Both the position numbers and the translations under genes were made by a program. The notes below the pieces were generated by a model that saw nothing but the letters and a program-made list of their open reading frames with translations, was not told the origin of the DNA and ran no database searches. A stretch of DNA of 64,000 nucleotides, taken from Nocardia harenae NBRC 108248. Its GTDB lineage: Bacteria > Actinomycetota > Actinomycetes > Mycobacteriales > Mycobacteriaceae. This document shows, one piece after another, positions 63,686 to 64,000 of this stretch. Position 1 is the stretch's first letter. Each line of letters starts with the position of its first letter. The stretch lies in NCBI RefSeq assembly GCF_001612885.1, contig NZ_BDBH01000006.1, forward strand, positions 124,001-188,000. The letters are read 5' to 3'.

Positions 63686-64000
63686 TCATTCTGCCCAGGA
63701 GGGCGGGCGGCGCTGCAGGAAGGCGGTCATCCCCTCGCGCACCTCGGCCGTGCCGAAGAAGCTCGCGGAGCGCTGCGCGAGCTCGTCGGCCGAGCTGTCG
63801 AAACCGGCCAGGATATCGGCATTGACCAGGCGTTTTGCCTCGGCCAGGCCCTGCGGGGCGCCCTTGCGCAGCTCGGTGCGGAAGCGGTCGATCTCGGCGG
63901 CCGGATCCTCGGCGGCAACGGTCACCAATCCGATCGCGGCCGCGACCCCCGGACCGAATCTCTCACCCGTCAGGTAGTAGCGGCTCGCCGCGCGCTGATC
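63686..64000 (-). CDS. Enoyl-CoA hydratase/isomerase (C-terminal part; 5' end beyond the window)
   Basis: The frame is open to base 64000. The translation (AASRYYLTGERFGPGVAAAI, later LAQRSASFFGTAEVREGMTA, ending QRRPPSWAE) is the C-terminal third of the crotonase family: the YYLTGERF helix, then the helical trimerisation part ending in E-G-x-x-A-F-x-x-x-R-x-P-x-W. It acts in beta-oxidation-like CoA pathways. A TTG at 63928 within this frame is not a genuine start. Confidence 0.9.
   Translation of the reverse strand, partial: DQRAASRYYLTGERFGPGVAAAIGLVTVAAEDPAAEIDRFRTELRKGAPQGLAEAKRLVNADILAGFDSSADELAQRSASFFGTAEVREGMTAFLQRRPPSWAE

Overview
The window is chromosomal DNA from a very GC-rich actinobacterium, most probably a mycolate-containing genus such as Nocardia. 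The basis is gene content (WS/DGAT wax-ester/triacylglycerol synthase, a VirR/LytR_C protein, DUF3263, lipoprotein SodC, glutaminase-type NadE, a CIRCE-controlled groEL2 without groES, frequent GTG starts) and gene order. From memory of M. tuberculosis H37Rv, the stretch groEL2 - psd/pssA - CDC48-like ATPase - GCS2 ligase - sodC - LytR_C - DUF3263 - def - GNAT - xthA - thiC - thiD matches Rv0440 down to Rv0422c, with insertions and some inverted blocks.

Layout. 1-2.2 kb: end of a urea ABC transporter (urtD, urtE) and a GntR regulator. 2.2-9.6 kb: an accessory-looking block with a 900-residue membrane protein that joins an NTPase-like cytoplasmic part to an extracytoplasmic periplasmic-binding-protein domain, a NERD-like membrane protein, a CMD-family protein, a TetR/VOC divergent pair with a four-fold GTAC operator, an oxidoreductase remnant, a Phd/RelE-like toxin-antitoxin pair behind an 18-bp palindrome, and a polysaccharide deacetylase. 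9.6-16.9 kb: lpdA, a prolyl oligopeptidase, an alpha/beta hydrolase, TetR, a ZIP transporter, a FitAB (VapBC) pair and a frameshifted galE remnant. 16.9-27.4 kb: groEL2, SUFU, nadE, a Clp_N/HTH regulator with two identical 17-bp palindromes, an ECF41 sigma factor, pssA/psd, GlsB, fabH and an SRPBCC protein.

27.5-35.3 kb: a receiver/thioredoxin-like/thioredoxin-reductase fusion followed, across a 75-bp tandem repeat, by a cyclic-nucleotide-binding histidine kinase (an apparent redox two-component pair), then WS/DGAT, a lipoprotein and a CDC48-like double AAA ATPase. 35.4-41.3 kb: a complete mrp (Mnh) cation/proton antiporter operon with A and B fused and every junction overlapping by 4 nt. 41.5-50.9 kb: a 16-bp tandem repeat array, a PAP2 protein, the GCS2/sodC/LytR_C/DUF3263 group, def, GNAT, xthA, TetR, and thiC under a TPP riboswitch. 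51-64 kb: a decayed TetR gene behind a 37-nt perfect inverted repeat, thioesterase, VOC, an NAD(P)-binding protein lacking a proper start, a BBE-type flavoprotein divergent from a LuxR regulator, thiD, a methyltransferase, a two-gene polyprenyl-phosphate sugar transfer operon, an SMR efflux protein, an Ntn amide hydrolase, TetR and the 3' end of an enoyl-CoA hydratase.

I saw no tRNA, rRNA, CRISPR array, insertion sequence or prophage. The strongest candidates for undescribed biology are the NTPase-like/PBP transmembrane protein at 2209-4908, the Clp_N/HTH regulator with its twin operators, and the redox two-component pair split by a minisatellite.
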